Positions 5,819-5,933 of a stretch of 5,933 nt of DNA are shown here, piece by piece. Positions within the stretch are counted from its first letter, which is position 1, and the number at the start of each line of letters is the position of its first letter. The stretch is from an uncultured Collinsella sp. (lineage in GTDB: Bacteria > Actinomycetota > Coriobacteriia > Coriobacteriales > Coriobacteriaceae). The position numbers and the translations under genes were made by a program. Where the stretch lies: assembly GCA_900552395.1 (NCBI GenBank), contig URZJ01000118.1, positions 1 to 5,933 of the forward strand, given 5' to 3'. Below the pieces are notes generated by a model. The model saw nothing but the letters and a program-made list of their open reading frames with translations. It searched no databases and was not told where the DNA came from.

Positions 5819-5933
5819 ATGACTACTCAGGAACAGGTTAAGGATGTCGTCTCCCAGGTTTTGGCTGACAAGGCAGACAAGGGCGGCATCAAGCGCGTTG
5901 TGTGGATCGGCGCCGGCGGATCTAACGGTGGTA
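5819..5933 (+). CDS. SIS-domain protein, N-terminus only (sugar isomerase / FrlB-like deglycase family)
   Basis: Only 38 codons are visible before the right edge. The first ~24 residues look helical (EQVKDVVSQVLADKAD) and are followed by IKRVVWIGAGGSNGG (24-38), a beta strand and glycine-rich loop like the start of the SIS (sugar isomerase) fold. This arrangement resembles FrlB/AgaS-type aldose-ketose isomerases and fructosamine-6-phosphate deglycases, which act on phosphorylated sugars or Amadori products after PTS uptake. The exact substrate cannot be told from this fragment. The start is ATG 5819; an AAAGG site (5804-5808) is ten bases away, slightly long. The gene diverges from gntR, with an operator-like site just upstream, so it is probably the first gene of the operon that GntR controls. 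Confidence 0.8.
   Translation, partial: MTTQEQVKDVVSQVLADKADKGGIKRVVWIGAGGSNGG

Noticed and set aside
5812..5841. Nine-residue leader peptide (MHDDYSGTG) overlapping the SIS gene start
   Set aside because: Its ATG is only three bases from the AAAGG site, too close for efficient initiation, and there is no attenuator-like structure after it.

Overview
The window looks like chromosomal DNA from a high-GC actinobacterium of the class Coriobacteriia, most likely a Collinsella-like gut anaerobe. This is inferred from codon use, the style of the proteins and the gene set, not from any search. It holds four complete genes, two partial genes, one strong intrinsic terminator and one regulatory region with repeated operator-like sites.

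Left part (1-4200, + strand): the C-terminal two thirds of the transcription-repair coupling factor Mfd enters from the left edge. It is followed by a membrane PAP2-family phosphatase and a PLP-dependent threonine aldolase-type enzyme. The gaps are 56 and 45 bases, each with a good ribosome binding site and no terminator, so the three genes may be co-transcribed, although their functions are not obviously linked. A strong GC-rich hairpin with a T tract at 4216-4262 closes this unit.

Middle (4263-4890): a GNAT acetyltransferase of the phosphinothricin/methionine-sulfone (YncA/MnaT-like) type starts immediately after that terminator. Its last codons are Pro-rich, contain a 12-base direct repeat and run into palindromic AT-richer DNA. 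The gene ends 21 bases from the convergent regulator gene.

Right part (4891-5933): a HutC-type GntR regulator (winged helix plus UTRA ligand domain) is read on the - strand. It is divergent from the start of a SIS-domain protein that runs off the right edge. The 205-base region between them carries AACNTGTAT motifs arranged as direct repeats with an 11-base period: a five-unit array next to gntR and a two-unit site in front of the SIS gene. This is a plausible autoregulated sugar-phosphate or amino-sugar (Amadori-product-like) utilisation switch, and it is the most interesting part of the window. I see no mobile element, CRISPR array, tRNA or rRNA. No wholly new system is evident.
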